Shown here: in pieces, positions 44,332 to 55,919 of the stretch
Numbering within the stretch: position 1 is the stretch's first letter
How the letters are laid out: every line of letters starts with the position of its first letter
Assembly: GCA_026936325.1 (NCBI GenBank)
Contig: JAPTHN010000006.1
Coordinates: 29,343,296 to 29,407,295, forward strand
Length of the DNA: 64,000 nucleotides
DNA from: Platynereis dumerilii
Lineage: Eukaryota > Annelida > Polychaeta > Phyllodocida > Nereididae
Direction of reading: 5' to 3'
The notes under the pieces: generated by a model
Database searches by the model: none
Seen by the model: the letters and a program-made list of their open reading frames with translations, nothing else
What the model was told of the DNA's origin: nothing
Translations under genes and position numbers: made by a program

Positions 44332-47300
44332 TCAACACAAATAAGCAACCATGGAATCCGGGATACAGTATTGAACGGCAGAATTCCAACTGCCATCCGG
44401 TTGACATTGGTGCACTTTTTCCCGCGTCCCATCCAAGAACTGAAATCCTTCGTTGCAAGTAACTCTGATTTGGTCCCGGTGAGACAGAGAGTTGTCCAAG
44501 GTAGCAAACTGCAACCTGGGTGTGGGGCATTTAACAACATATTGACAATAATTATATGCAGATACAACTAGGCATTCAATTCCTGGCTCCCCACATTTCT
44601 TCGTCGATAACAAGCAGGTGTTATGGGGAGTGTAGACATCTAAAGACCTGTATAACAAAAACAAATACTTCGGCTTATTATTAAATTACAAGCTTTCACT
44701 CTTGGTCATTATAACAACAGAAACTTAACACCCTTGATCATTATAATGATTATGATAGAATATAAAACACTCTTGCTCATTATGGTAACTTACACTATGG
44801 ATTACTTTGATAATGGAAACTTACACTTTTGCTCATCTATGTAGCATACAGAATAATTTGTTGGGAGAAAAATGGCCAAAAGGAATTCTTAAGTTAGAAT
44901 GCCAGGAGATCCGATGTCTTCTCTTTGACAGCCTCAAGTATATAACATTTTAGACGTAATTTTGAATATTGGGTGGATAATCTCACCTTCATAAACCCAC
45001 AGATTCTGTACTCCCTGCTTTACTTTACCAGAGAAAAAAAAAACTAAACACACGTTTCTATTATCAATCCAGAAAGGGATTTTTTTCTTGTAATGTGGAA
45101 GTGTGACATCATATTGCAGATCCCATAGGTTAGCTTTGGAAATCAGGCGTTCCATGTCAGGTCACATGTTGTTCAGCCAATCATGGCTCACTCTGCATAG
45201 GATGTAATATCAAATCTGTCAGGTACTATACCAGCATATGACTACATGCCATGTGTGTGGCCAGGGCCCCCCCAAATGGATAACTGCCCCATCCCCCACT
45301 GGTCCCCCCATTTCAGATTTGAAAAAATTATTGGAGCAGCAACAGTCACTGGAATACATCCATCTACCCTCGCTGGCAGTAACTTATACCCAATTTTCTC
45401 TAGAATGACTACTGTCCTTTGAAAAGTTCTGAGGCATCTCATAATTTTTTATTTCCCTATTTGAATATATCTAGCAATATGTTTACCGTGTGCAAACCTT
45501 TTGGGGTGAGCGACATTTGCTAGAATATCAGGATCTAGATTTAATAATATCCCAAAAGAAATCTCTTTGAAACTAGCGATTGATTGTTTAAAATTATGTT
45601 TATTCAATTATCTGCCCGAATTGTTTTGCCTTTTTGCCTGAATCTTAAGAGTTTCCCAAATTATCTTAGGGGCGGGTGACTACTCCCCCTTCCAGTATGC
45701 CTATGTATCTAGAGATTTCATGCAACACCTCAAATCAGGGTGTTTTGAGGAAATATTTCTGTTGCCATTGCCCAGTTTAAGAAGTAATGCTCTGAATATA
45801 AACCGATCTGCTTTACCAGAGTGTTTTGTACAAACTGCTCAATTTTTCATGTGTGCATGGATTTCCCTACATTTTTGGTATTTGTGTCATTTGCACAAAT
45901 TGCTACAACCTTTTTCCAATTTGAGATGGTGGGTAGATTTCCATCAAAATTACTTTGAAAAGTTCTGTGGCATCTCATAATTTTTTATTTCCCTATCACA
46001 GGCACCAATTTTAAATGGTGAAGCCAGCTCCCCAGTCCTAAATTACAGGATTTATTTTCTATTTAGACCTTTGAAATCAGAAAGAGGACATTCTTAGTAG
46101 AAATATACTGAAAACTTGCAAAGACAGTTATAAAGAACAAAAAAGAAGAGGATCATTTTGCTGCAAAAGATACTCTTTGTGACTCATGGTAATTGATGAG
46201 GTGTCATTGTCATATTTTTTTTATCGGAATCACAAAATCTGTTTCATTATCTTTTTATAAGTCAAAACGGATTTTAGTGTAAATATGAGATGTATGGTCA
46301 TTTTGTTTATCAGTCACAAAAGATTAAGACGGTCAATATTGCTAAGTCTTTGGTAAAGGAGACTCGTAACGCTGTTTCAATTTTTATGCGTATAATGCCA
46401 CAAAAATGTCGCAAAAATGCGCAAAAGGTTGGCCCCCCAAGTTCAGACCCAGGCCCCCCCTTGGCCCCCCACTCATGGATTTCTGGCTACGCCAATGCTT
46501 ACAGTCGTGGAATTACGAATGCTTACAAACATGCTCCAAAATGTTCCTTATGAGGCCATAGTGACTCATATCGCCATACTTGCTATGTTTTTTAATACTC
46601 ATAATGCAGTAAATTAGGTCATATCCCATTCTTGTCATTTATCAGGAAAGTCTGAGAGTGAGTCATACAACTCACCAGAGAGGTCTCAAGTTGACTGTTC
46701 ATTTCAATTGGAAAGATGGCACCTATTTTGACATCATTGATGTCTTCAAACAACTGAATGAATGTGAGCAATTGTGATTTTTTAGCAGCCACTGTCCAAC
46801 TATTTACAAAATGCAGGTCAATGATTGATTTATTGATTTAATTGCTCAATGCTCATGGTACAAAAACATGATAAAAGTTAAGCAGAGATAATCGCCGGAG
46901 CAATGTGAATAATCACAGAAGGCTGGTTTAATTGAGTTACTATAAAAAACTGAGATGAAGGTATTTTGTAAAATTACACGAGAATTCATGAAGAAAAGAG
47001 ATATAATCAATATTTTACCAATTTTACTTGTGTAATTAAATACTACTGACCAGTGTAAACATTCAATATACATTATTATGCTTTTTATGTCATAAAATTT
47101 GTATTTTTTAATGTTACAGTAGACGTAGACAAAAAACGAGTTTAATAAAATTGAATTGAACCCATGCCATGTTAAACTCTGTGACGTGTAAGCAGCCAGT
47201 GAGGTCATTGCCTATACTTGCAAGTTGCTCAGTTACACCACATTTTACACCTCATTTCAATGTATTTGTTAGGGCTTGTTGTGAGGTCATTGATGTCCAA

Positions 47301-48285
47301 TTCCAAGAGAATGTAAGTGTTTGTCATTTGTTCACTGTATATTTAGGTCCAAGTAGACATCAATGATCTTACAACAGGCCCTTTCCATCGCATTGAAATG
47401 AACTGATAATTTGTCACCGAGTAACTCGTGACCTGGTTGATACTCAGTTGGTGACTTGTTTGATAGTATTGAAAGTATAGGATATATGACCTCAAAAATT
47501 GCTCATGAGTCACAGAGAATAACATGTCATGGATAGACATAGTATTACGACCTCACAAGGAACATTTCTGTCCAATTTTTGTATCCTGTCATTGGTCAAC
47601 TGTACATAAACATTCAGTCGTAATGAGAGAAAAAATTTTATGTTATGGATTGATTATAAGTGAATCATATATGTTTGCCTTGATATGATATGACTATATT
47701 AAAGAATTCAGTATTGCGACCCAATATGGTGTTACCCACCTGCACCAATTGTATTTTAGGCATTCAGTCTTGCATTCTTCTTGAGGTTTATGATTAAAAC
47801 TTTCTCTATTATGACTGGTAACAGCATACTTTTCAGTGCACGCGAAATGGTCAAATTGTCCTTCACCGACGAGTACTGAGAGTACGATGAAGGTCCCAAA
47901 TTTGATTTTCTGAAAAGAATAATAAAATTACTTGGAAAAACCACTATTTGATAAAAATTGGGCAAGGCAGATAAAAGTTGGGCAAGGCATTGACTGTGAT
48001 TGTGTAGAAAAAACATTTATAATTAATTTATTCGTGAGCTGTCAGATTGGCGGATAAATGAAATCAGCTTTTTGCTTTCCTGAATTTCGAACTTTTGCAT
48101 TCCATGGTACATCTCGGCTCAGTACTACAACACTTAAAGTTCTCCGACATAAAAATGGAGGGGGGGGGGGAACAGAAGTTTCATATTATGTCCCCCAGGT
48201 TACAAATTGGTCTCCCGCCAAATTACCCCCATAATTATTTTGTAAAAAAAAAGTTGCTTACCTGTAAACTGGCATCCATGTTCAT
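44332..48285 (-). CDS. Secreted PAN/apple plus sushi protein, gene 2
   Basis: Exons on the - strand: 48285-48262 (MNMDASLQ|gtaagc), 47909-47740 (acceptor cttttcag, donor TGCAG|gtgggt) and 44647-44332 (acceptor tatacag, stop TGA). The frame holds through both joins and gives 169 residues. Signal peptide with KIKFGTFIVLSVLV, cut expected near G-E-G-Q. PAN/apple-like part with E-C-K-T-E-C-L, N-W-C-R-S-L-D-V-Y and T-C-L-L-S; sushi part with V-T-C-N-E-G-F, C and D-G-S-W. Against gene 1 it has two extra residues in D-N-S-L-S-H-R-D and ends two residues earlier, at A-Y-L-C. Intron 1 (352 bp) lacks the MITE of gene 1. Intron 2 (3.1 kb) contains repeats. It is a head-to-head inverted paralogue of gene 1; its ligand and role are unknown. 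Confidence 0.85.
44690..44850. repeat. Minisatellite next to the sushi exon acceptor, gene 2
   Basis: Units with actcttggtcattataa and gaaacttacactttt, matching 28475-28620 inverted and 38620-38965 directly. Confidence 0.75.
45418..45996. repeat. 45-bp direct repeats around a repeat insert
   Basis: ctttgaaaagttctgaggca..ttatttccctat at 45418-45462 recurs at 45952-45996 with about two changes. Between them is a GAGCGACA-family copy (45480-45710, + strand). The repeats are too long for an ordinary target duplication, so unequal exchange or a tandem duplication is likely. Confidence 0.75.
46490..46800 (-). repeat. Intron 2 segment shared with gene 1
   Basis: Reverse complement of about 27490-27770: aatgaacagtcaacttgaga, cctctctggtgagt, atgacaagaatggga and gaacattttggggcatg match. 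It is a non-coding remnant of the gene duplication. Confidence 0.8.
47250..47520. repeat. Dispersed repeat with inverted 45-bp words
   Basis: 47252-47296 (atttcaatgtatttgttagg, gcttgttgtgaggtcattga) is mirrored by 47348-47398. The segment 47345-47520 also matches 21745-21930 inverted. It lies in intron 2 of gene 2. Confidence 0.7.
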
Positions 48286-48700
48286 GTCGATGTTCTGTGT
48301 CTCAATTTTGCTTCCGAAAGAATTTATTCCAAAATTTACAAAACTTCCATAGAGGCAAAACTGTTTATCTTAAAAGGCATTCACTTAGCCATACAGGTGA
48401 CAAATGAAATATGCATAGTATTGCCATGAATCATTGAGATGCTCTTTGCAAAGTGCCCGGAACAATACTTTTTCAGCAGACACACAAATGTTATATTCAG
48501 ATCATATAATAAGTCAATGCACAAATTGTCTATCATATTATATGAACTAAAAAGCAGTCATAAAATTATTATGGACTTCATCTTTGACATTTACAATCAT
48601 TCGGTGCATTTTTTAACGAAGTAACTCGGAGACCGTTGTATCTGTGTCAATTGGAGATCAAATTCTTCAGACATTTCCTCGAAGACTGCATGTTATATTG
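48286..48700 (-). promoter_or_regulatory. Upstream region of PAN-sushi gene 2
   Basis: Colinear with the 5' flank of gene 1 from the ATG to about 400 bp upstream, despite the introns and 3' flanks carrying many insertions. It contains the block also kept at 3010-3200. Conservation in three copies makes it the best candidate for shared control sequence. Confidence 0.5.
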
Positions 48701-48892
48701 TAATACAACATTTTAAATGTATTGGTTGCATTTGTAACTGTTCTTCCTTTCCACTGGCATTTCAAGGATTTATACTCTTGATGTCAAGAATTTCAAAAAT
48801 TTCAAGATATTTTTGTTTGAGTTTAGCCCAATACCTATTGTGACAGTAATATATATTTGATATAAAAAAGGCCAAATTCACATTATAGTACC

Positions 48893-49016
48893 CAGTACTG
48901 GGGGGCCCGGGGGGCACCCAGCATATTAATTGTATATTTTAGCCGGAGTTGGAAAGTTCATGTGGGGGGCACCTGGGGGAGCACGTGCCCCCATGCCCCC
49001 CATAGGGACGCCACTG
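48893..49016. mobile_element. hAT MITE with exact 8-bp target duplication
   Basis: Left end CAGTACTGGGGGGCCC, right end complement of CAGTGGCGTCCCTATGG, sub-ends of G and C runs. Target duplication atagtacc exact at 48885-48892 and 49017-49024. 124 bp. Confidence 0.88.
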
Positions 49017-49082
49017 ATAGTACCGGCGATATTTAAGTGAAATGCTTGATGTTCTGCCCTTGGGTTACTGCAAAATCAATTA

Positions 49083-49494
49083 GGGACCGTTCAGAATTTA
49101 TGACTGGGGGGGTGGGAGCTTTGGCAGAGGGAGTACTGACTTTTCACACGTGTTCCGAGGGGAGGGGGTACTAATTTTTGACAAGATGTCCAAGGGGGGG
49201 GGAAGAAAATTTAACAAAACATATATGTAACAAAACACGCATACTCTCAGTTTATTCATGCTTTTTTAAGCGCAAAAGTCCGCCAATCTGTACGCGCGAC
49301 TGTACAAGGGGCATATGTATAACATCAAGGTATGTATTGCTTTGTATGTCGAGGGGGGGGGTTACTAAAAATCCGCATGAATCCAAGGGGTGGGGTACTA
49401 AAAATCTGCATGAATCTCAAGGGGGGGTATCAATTTTTGACAGGAAGTTCTGACAAAACTCCCTACCCCCCAGTCATAAATTCTGAACGGTCCC
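49083..49494. mobile_element. PIF/Harbinger-like MITE, copy 1
   Basis: Ends GGGACCGTTCAGAATTTATG and mirror, with TTA on both sides (49080-49082 and 49495-49497). A 3-bp TTA/TAA target and GGG ends fit PIF/Harbinger. G-runs with gtactaa words inside. 412 bp, no transposase. Confidence 0.85.
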
Positions 49495-49497
49495 TTA

Positions 49498-50244
49498 GTA
49501 TTGTTTCTAGGGTTAGCTTCCTCACAGTCTACGTAGCATTTTAAACTTGCCTGATTGGTCTATGAGCAATCAAACACCTTCCAAATCCACAAGTTGAACG
49601 TATAAAGTAATTAAAAACAATCTTCTGCTTCAGTTAGAGGCTCAGTTTGTTTAAAATTAAATTAGTTTAACAGGCAAGGATTGACAATCACATTCACCAT
49701 GCTACAGTGGCCTGCTTCTGTCGCTTGCTCGCCTGCCTCTACAGCAGACTGTTCTCAGTGAGATTCACCACTGGGCATGTCACTGGCCTTCATAATATTA
49801 TACGTTTTTACGATATTTAAATTAGATTTTATCATGTAATTCAGAGTCTCAAACAATCACATGTACCATATTTGCTACGTTTCACTATGTCAATGTAGAA
49901 AGTCATATATATTGAAATTGCAGCAATGATAAACGTTCTTGACCAGACTGTTTTTGGAAGCAAGGAATGCTCATCCGTTGAGAATAAATCAAGTGGGGTC
50001 AGAAAGGACAATATTTGAGGCATGTGGCACACAAATTGCTGACAATTTCTTTACTCTCCTAGCAGTTACATGCGGTAACATCGTTCACAAGTTAGTGAAT
50101 CCCCCTGTCCATTGAAATTACATTGGCCCAGTGCATTTCCTTATCAAAGACTCTTAATAATTCTGAATGCAGCAAAGAAAATTCTTATTTGAGGAAACAG
50201 GAAACGCTCAAGAGGCTCCGGTATAGGCACCTATGTATTTACAG
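49498..50244. other. No gene seen
   Basis: Low-complexity-free, AT-rich sequence. No family recognised and no convincing frame. Confidence 0.4.
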
Positions 50245-51111
50245 TAGGGTGTCTCAAAAAAAGTGAAAGTCTGAAATTCATTGGGGCTAAAGTCTAAATG
50301 TGTTCGATAGCCCCTCTCTGACTCCCATGTAAAATTTCTGCTCATTTGAAGGTGTTTTAGATGTTGCTCACGAGCCCCAAAGATGGATGGGGGTTTGCAC
50401 TGAATTGCACGCAAAAATGGCTATTTTAGTTAATAGCTCATATGTTACTGGTTTCAGTCCACTCAAACACATGGATAGTTGATACAAAGATGAAAAAATT
50501 ATTCTGCACACTGTGGTACCAATTAATTTCATATCTGTACCTTACTTAATTCTTGTGTAATTGGCAATTGCATACAATTTTAAATGAAAAATTGATGCCA
50601 AGGCAAAGCAACTTTCTTAATGAAGCTTAATTGCAGTCTATAATTTTTAATTTTAAACATGAGACAATCACAAATTGGTTCCATAGTGTGACAGAGACAC
50701 AAGAACTTCAACCCATGTCTTACAATCAATTTGAGACCATTGACACGATCTAAGAAGTTTTTTTTAAATCACAGAAAATCGCATCAATAAGTATAATATC
50801 CTATACAGGTAGATTTTCTCAATATCAAAACAAGTTACAAATATAAAATTGGTCCCACAGTGTGCAGAATAACTTATGCATCTTTGTATCAACTATCCAT
50901 GTGACTGGGTGGACTGAAACCAATAATATATTAGCTATTAGCGAAAAATAGCCATTTTAGCATGAAAATTCGATGTTAAACTCCATCTATCTCTGGGGCT
51001 CTTGATCAACATCTTAAACACCTTCAAATGAGCTGAAATTTTACATGGGAGTCAGAGAAGAGCTATAGAACACATTTATTTCAGACTTTCAATTTTTTTG
51101 GGACACCCTGA
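50245..51111. mobile_element. MITE with about 300-bp inverted arms
   Basis: Ends TAGGGTGTCTCAAAAAAAGT and mirror. tccatgtgactgggtggact/ agtccactcaaacacatgga and taccacagtgtgcagaat-type blocks match across the arms. The right edge is CCCTGATA, so a TA or 8-bp duplication cannot be confirmed. About 870 bp, no transposase. Confidence 0.8.
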
Positions 51112-51548
51112 TAATTATACAATGCTGTCTGATCTTCTTTTACAGATGATTTCATATTTGTAGACTTTTCTCAAATTACAAAATATTTTGCAAAATTTCT
51201 GGTCTGACATCAGAAAATCCTGCCAGGAGATTGGTCAAGTTGCCCATTGCATGTCACTTTTTTTCAGCTTGCTTCAAGCAAATGATGTTTGCTGGAAAAA
51301 TGATGTCATAATTCTGACCAATAGTATACAGCATAGGCCAACTTGGTATTGTGGCAGTTGTTCACACATGCCAAACTGCAATCCACATGAACTCTTTCAC
51401 ATCTTCAGGAACTGTTGTATTTCACGCTCCTGTGCAAAACTGTTGTTTCAATTGATATTAAATCAGTTTCAAGCTGAATCTGAATGGCTTCACATCTATT
51501 TACACTAAATTATCATGCATTGACCAAAAGCATTGTCTATGGCATCAG
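51112..51548. other. No gene confirmed
   Basis: A cysteine- and histidine-containing frame of about 106 codons (51188-51508) has no recognised homology and no splice context. It is left uncalled. Confidence 0.4.
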
Positions 51549-51551
51549 TAA

Positions 51552-51958
51552 GGGACTATTCAGAATTTATGACTGGGTTGAGGGGGAGATGGGAGTTTTG
51601 CCTGAGCGGGTGCTACATGCTTCAAGGGGGGACAGTACTAATATTACCTTTTGTCCCGAATCTGTGTGCCTCACAGGCTAAGTAGAATTTATGACTTGAG
51701 GGTAATTGGAGTTTTGCCCGACGGAGCACCAATTTTGCACACATGTTTCAAGGGTGTTACTCATTACTCACAACATGCTTATGGGGGTTATGAAATTTCA
51801 ATTTAAAAGAAAGGGGGACATACTAAAAGTCCACATGGAATGTATGAGAGGTACAAATAAGCATGAAACCAAAGGAGGTATACATTTTTGACAGTAAGTT
51901 CCAACAAAACTCCCAACCTCCCCCCCCACCTCCCGAATAATAAATTCTGAATGGTCCC
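51552..51958. mobile_element. PIF/Harbinger-like MITE, copy 2
   Basis: Ends GGGACTATTCAGAATTTATG and the mirror of GGGACCATTCAGAATTTATT, flanks taa and tca (one mismatch). More diverged than the copy at 49083-49494, which it resembles in ends and in its gtactaa interior. Confidence 0.8.
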
Positions 51959-51961
51959 TCA

Positions 51962-53218
51962 GGACAGGGTGGTGGTCCGGCCCAGTTTCATAAGAAAAAT
52001 CAGATAAAGGACCCCGCGCTTGCTAGCCCATTGTCCTGCCGCCTCAGCTGAGCCCCTCCTCTGAGAAGATGTTACATTGACAATTATACATGTTTATTTT
52101 CTGTATAAACAGTGATTGAATGGATCACCTGATCCCAACTGTCTGAATTAACAGTATTCGACTTGCAGAATGTGTGTTCTTAGATGTGTGAAACATGAAC
52201 TGAAACTCTCACTTAAAACTGCTAAAGTCAATCCCTGTTAGGAGATCAATGGCTTATAATGCCATGGTCACCCATGTAAAACTCTATGTCACTTTTCAGG
52301 AGAGAGTGGTGTCATACCTTCTCTCAACCAATGAAAATCGCAAGAAAAATGATGTATTTTCTTCCTCAAATGTCTACAAATATGAAATCATCTGTAATGT
52401 TATTGATTTGGAAGGTGGATATTCTAGCTCCCTGTGGTGAATAGGCAATGTTCAGTGCTACTTGATTAAAAATGCAGAAGTGGCAGTCTTTGAGAACAAC
52501 TGTTAAAAAGTTATTATAGAATTAAGTCTGTTAGCAACTCCCAGATCTATGTTACTTACATCCATTACACAGCATTTCTTTTCTTAGTTAGTTGCATTTG
52601 CATGTTTCATCTCACAGATCAACTACCTCTGGCATGAATGATTATCTGTTCTTCCTCAAGACTCATCTGTCTTGAAAATGTATAAGTCTGACAGAATTCA
52701 CAAAGAGATTGTCATTTCGCAATTGCTCTTCAGAGCAGGAAGAAATCTTTTTTTTTTTTTATGTTATGGACTCATAAAGTGTCATTCCCGGAGACTCCAT
52801 TGGATCCGACCTATGCAACTTAGATGCTAGCTATGAATCTACGGTGTCAGAGGTGAAACTGGTCAATAGCATTCCTCGTGAACAACTTCATCATAGCCTT
52901 GTTATTATGTCATTGCAAGATTAGCCAATGCAAATGCTCTACTGTTAAGTTGGGAGGAAGGGGATTGTTTATTTAATGACACTTAAATGACCTGAGATTG
53001 AACCAAGCATGGTTGATAAACTCACATTTTGAAACAGCTTAAAAACTAACTTCTAATGTGTATATTTCCATGAAACTTCACACTGATGTTCCTTAACATC
53101 TGTTATGAGAGTCCTGAAAATTTCATGGAGAAACAATATGAAACAGCTGGATCAGGGCAAACATGTCCAAACATAGGCTGCGAAGCAGCAAACCGTCAGT
53201 GAAAAAAAAACAAAACAT
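51962..53218. other. No gene seen
   Basis: No coding frame or repeat family recognised. 53170-53190 (acataggctgcgaagcagca) resembles 57721-57741. Confidence 0.4.
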
Positions 53219-53565
53219 TACAGTGAAACACTTTGATATAGGAAAATCCTTTCAAGTTCATGTTGATTTTTGCATTCTGTGAGTCATGATACACCATGAT
53301 TTGTCATGATCATTACATTAGTATTGGAAAAATATATGCAGCTGATGATTCATGATCACTACCATATAATATAGTTGTAAATGTGACTAAATATGTGAAA
53401 CACTTTGACATGGGATGATGAGTCATCATAGGCATGATTTATCATAACTGCATAACCACAGCCCATACGCTCAAGAGATTTTGTTCGTCAGCTGTTGAGA
53501 GCACCAATGCCAGTCCAAGGCAACTGGAGGCCAACAGGATGATGCCATGGGAAGAGGAGTGGTTA

Positions 53566-54499
53566 TACAGGGTGGCCAAAAAAAAACTTTACAGTTGACA
53601 TTTCATTTTCCAGGCTGCCATGATTGAGTCAGTGCCTGGGTACTTATTGTGTATACATGGTATACAAGCCAAGTATGTTAGATCTCTGGAAAATTGGTTA
53701 ATAATCAAAACGGTTCATTTCTTTTTTGATAGCAGACAAAATGGAAGCCGGGAGTGCTCCTGCATTTTTACTACTCTGAGTTGTTCATGGCCCATCAGCA
53801 ATTTTGAAGCTACTGAGCTTCACAGGACAAAATAAACACAACATAAAATGAAATTGAGAAGACAGAGGCACAATTCAGCACAAACCAGAAAGTGCTAGAG
53901 CAAGTTCAGACTTCACTATGGCCATTATAAGATTTTAAAACAGAGCCGTCTGAAGGTGGATGATCAGGGTGTTGAAATCACATGAAAAGTACATATTAAC
54001 ATCTTGAAAGAGCATCTAAAGCCCTCGATAGATAAGACATACAGTGCCACAGATAATTTGATCTTCAAACAAGACGGGGCATCAGCCACACTCCCTTGGA
54101 AAGCCCAGAACTGGATCAAGGTTCACTCTGTCAAGTTTCTCAGAGGGACAATATGGCCCCTGTTATCACAAGATCTCAATCAATGTGATTATTCTGGACG
54201 GGCAAACTTAGAGGCAGATCCCTGCAAGACACCACAGACCTTAGCTGCCCAATAAAGGCATCCATTACGTTTGTATGGGAAAAACGGACCCAAAGTTAAA
54301 TTTTGACACCTCTGCCTCATTTAGGCCCACTGCAGCAAAGTCATCAGTCCAAAAGGACCTCCGAATGAATAAATTGTCCCTAGAAGAGTTATTCTTTGCT
54401 ATACAAGTTGTTTTTGCATCGAAAAATAAGCATTTGTTACAATGAGCGTCATCCAAAAAATTATTCATAAGTGTAAAGTTTTTTTTTGACCACCCTGTA
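53566..54499 (+). mobile_element. Nested mariner-type element with transposase remnant
   Basis: Ends TACAGGGTGGCCAAAAAAAA and mirror (gaccaccctgta), TA at both edges. The + frame at 54004-54255 holds FKQDGASAT, W-K-A-Q-N-W, IWPLLSQDLNQCDY and E-A-D-P-C-K-T-P, the C-terminal catalytic half of a Tc1/mariner transposase. 32 residues separate the D of QDG from the D of SQDL. SPDLNP is altered to SQDLNQ, the frame stops early and the N-terminal half is not recognisable, so the protein is dead. Confidence 0.88.
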
Positions 54500-54579
54500 G
54501 ATAATATAAAAATATACTTCCATCATTAGCTTGGGTACTGCAATGTTGAATCGGCCTTGGCTTGGCTTGGTGCTTTCTG

Positions 54580-54794
54580 TAAGGCCAGACATAATTGATC
54601 TTTAGTTTCTCTAATCTTCTCAAGGCACTTTTTCTAGGGTAGGTCGGTAGGACGAAAAAGAAGGTGAAATCTCAGTTTTTTATACATGTCAATTTGATAA
54701 AAATTGTGGGTTCGATAATTTTTTTTTTCCATAGGCAGAAAATCGGTTGGTTCGGTCGCTCTGAGAAGCGAAAAATTTAAAAAGTCTGGCCTAA
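54580..54794. mobile_element. Short MITE, ends AGGCCAGAC
   Basis: taaggccagac at the left and gtctggccta at the right, about 215 bp, possible TA duplication. It has sub-terminal aatcggttggttcggtcgct-like words. Inserted in the element at 53219-55490. Confidence 0.65.
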
Positions 54795-55009
54795 ATGACA
54801 ATAATGTCCTGTCTAGCCTCAGTAAAAAAAATTATTCCTTCTTTCTCTTATTTACAATGTGTTGTTCGATCTTGAAATCAAGTTTTGTATAGCGAGTGCT
54901 TGAAATAAATAACTGACTCTGGTACATGTATCACAGTGCAGTACTTTCTCCTCCAACACCCCCCCTCCCAATATGTAATGGTTGACCCCAAATGTACTTA
55001 CTGTTCAAT

Positions 55010-55191
55010 TTCCTGACTCTTCCAGGCCTTTCCTTCTTATGGACACCACCTGTTTCTGCATGTAGTTGTACCATTCTATACACAAATCCCTTGCTGACAC
55101 AAAGGCTTTCAGATATCTCTCGTACGCTTTTATCATGCTAATATTTCAGATAAATGACTCTCCATCTCAGCTCAGGTGGATACGCCTTCAT
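55010..55191 (-). pseudogene. Transposase N-terminal helix-turn-helix remnant
   Basis: On the - strand: M-K-A-Y-P-P-E-L-R-W-R-V-I-Y-L, one in-frame stop, then SVREISESLCVSKGFVYRMV and HAETGGVHKKERPGR. The pattern (RWRV, then I-x-x-x-L-x-V-S-x-x-x-V, then T-G-x-V) is the paired-like helix-turn-helix of Tc1/mariner transposases. It belongs to the outer element. Confidence 0.8.
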
Positions 55192-55490
55192 TTTGGCAAA
55201 TGAATAGGAAATTGTCATCATGAAGGAAGACCAATCACTGCCAGAGCCTGGTTATGACAAATCATCCAAATGATGACCAATCATCCCATGTCAATATCTT
55301 TCATACACAGCTTTGGATCTTACAGATTCACAGCTATGGCATGTAATCTCGATCATGAGTCATCAACAGCATATATGCTTCCTATACTGATGCAATGATC
55401 ATGACAAATCATGGTGTATCATGACTCACAGAATGCAAAAATCAATATGAACTTGAAAGGATTTTTCCTTTATCAAAGTGTTTCACTGTA

Positions 55491-55919
55491 AAGGACACAA
55501 TTACACCATGAAAGTGATGTGAACCAAATTTTATGTTAGTATAGTGTCGAGTCTTGGCCTGAAAGGGTATGCTAAACTGAATGCCTAACTAGACAAAATT
55601 ACAGATATTATGGAGCAGTTTCATGCATATTTACAAGATATATGATGTTAGCTGTGGGAGTGTGGGTCAGATACGAATAAACAGATTTATTTGTATTTTT
55701 CGAAATTTTTCTCAATATTCTCAAAAGTAAAAATACCTGTCAATGAGACCATAAGAAGGCCCTAAAGCATTATATAAGTAATGCGAATCAAATTTTTTTG
55801 GGATTTGGGGAAAACTGAAAATTTGAGCAGGCAGGCTGTCTGATCAAATAACAATATCAAAATTCAATGGCTTCAAAGGTATTTTGTTACAAAAGCATAA
55901 AATCTGGATTATGAAATTT
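55491..55919. other. No gene seen
   Basis: AT-rich sequence without a recognised family. Confidence 0.4.

Larger units (their letters stand above)
53219..55490 (-). mobile_element. Tc1/mariner-type element split by younger insertions
   Basis: Inverted ends of about 100 bp (cagtgaaacactttgata, ttcaagttcat, gattttttgcattctgtga-like words) are roughly 95% alike, with TA at both edges (53219-53220 and 55489-55490). Inside on the - strand are remains of a transposase helix-turn-helix (55010-55191). A second mariner-type element (53566-54499) and a short MITE (54580-54794) are nested in it, leaving roughly 1.1 kb of its own sequence. Confidence 0.85.

Noticed and set aside
46846-47208. 120-codon frame on the - strand inside intron 2 of gene 2
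   Set aside because: The matching intron of gene 1 (27290-27430) does not keep the frame, so it is intron sequence.
51188-51508. 106-codon frame with several Cys and His residues
   Set aside because: No recognisable motif spacing and no splice context or relatives in the window.
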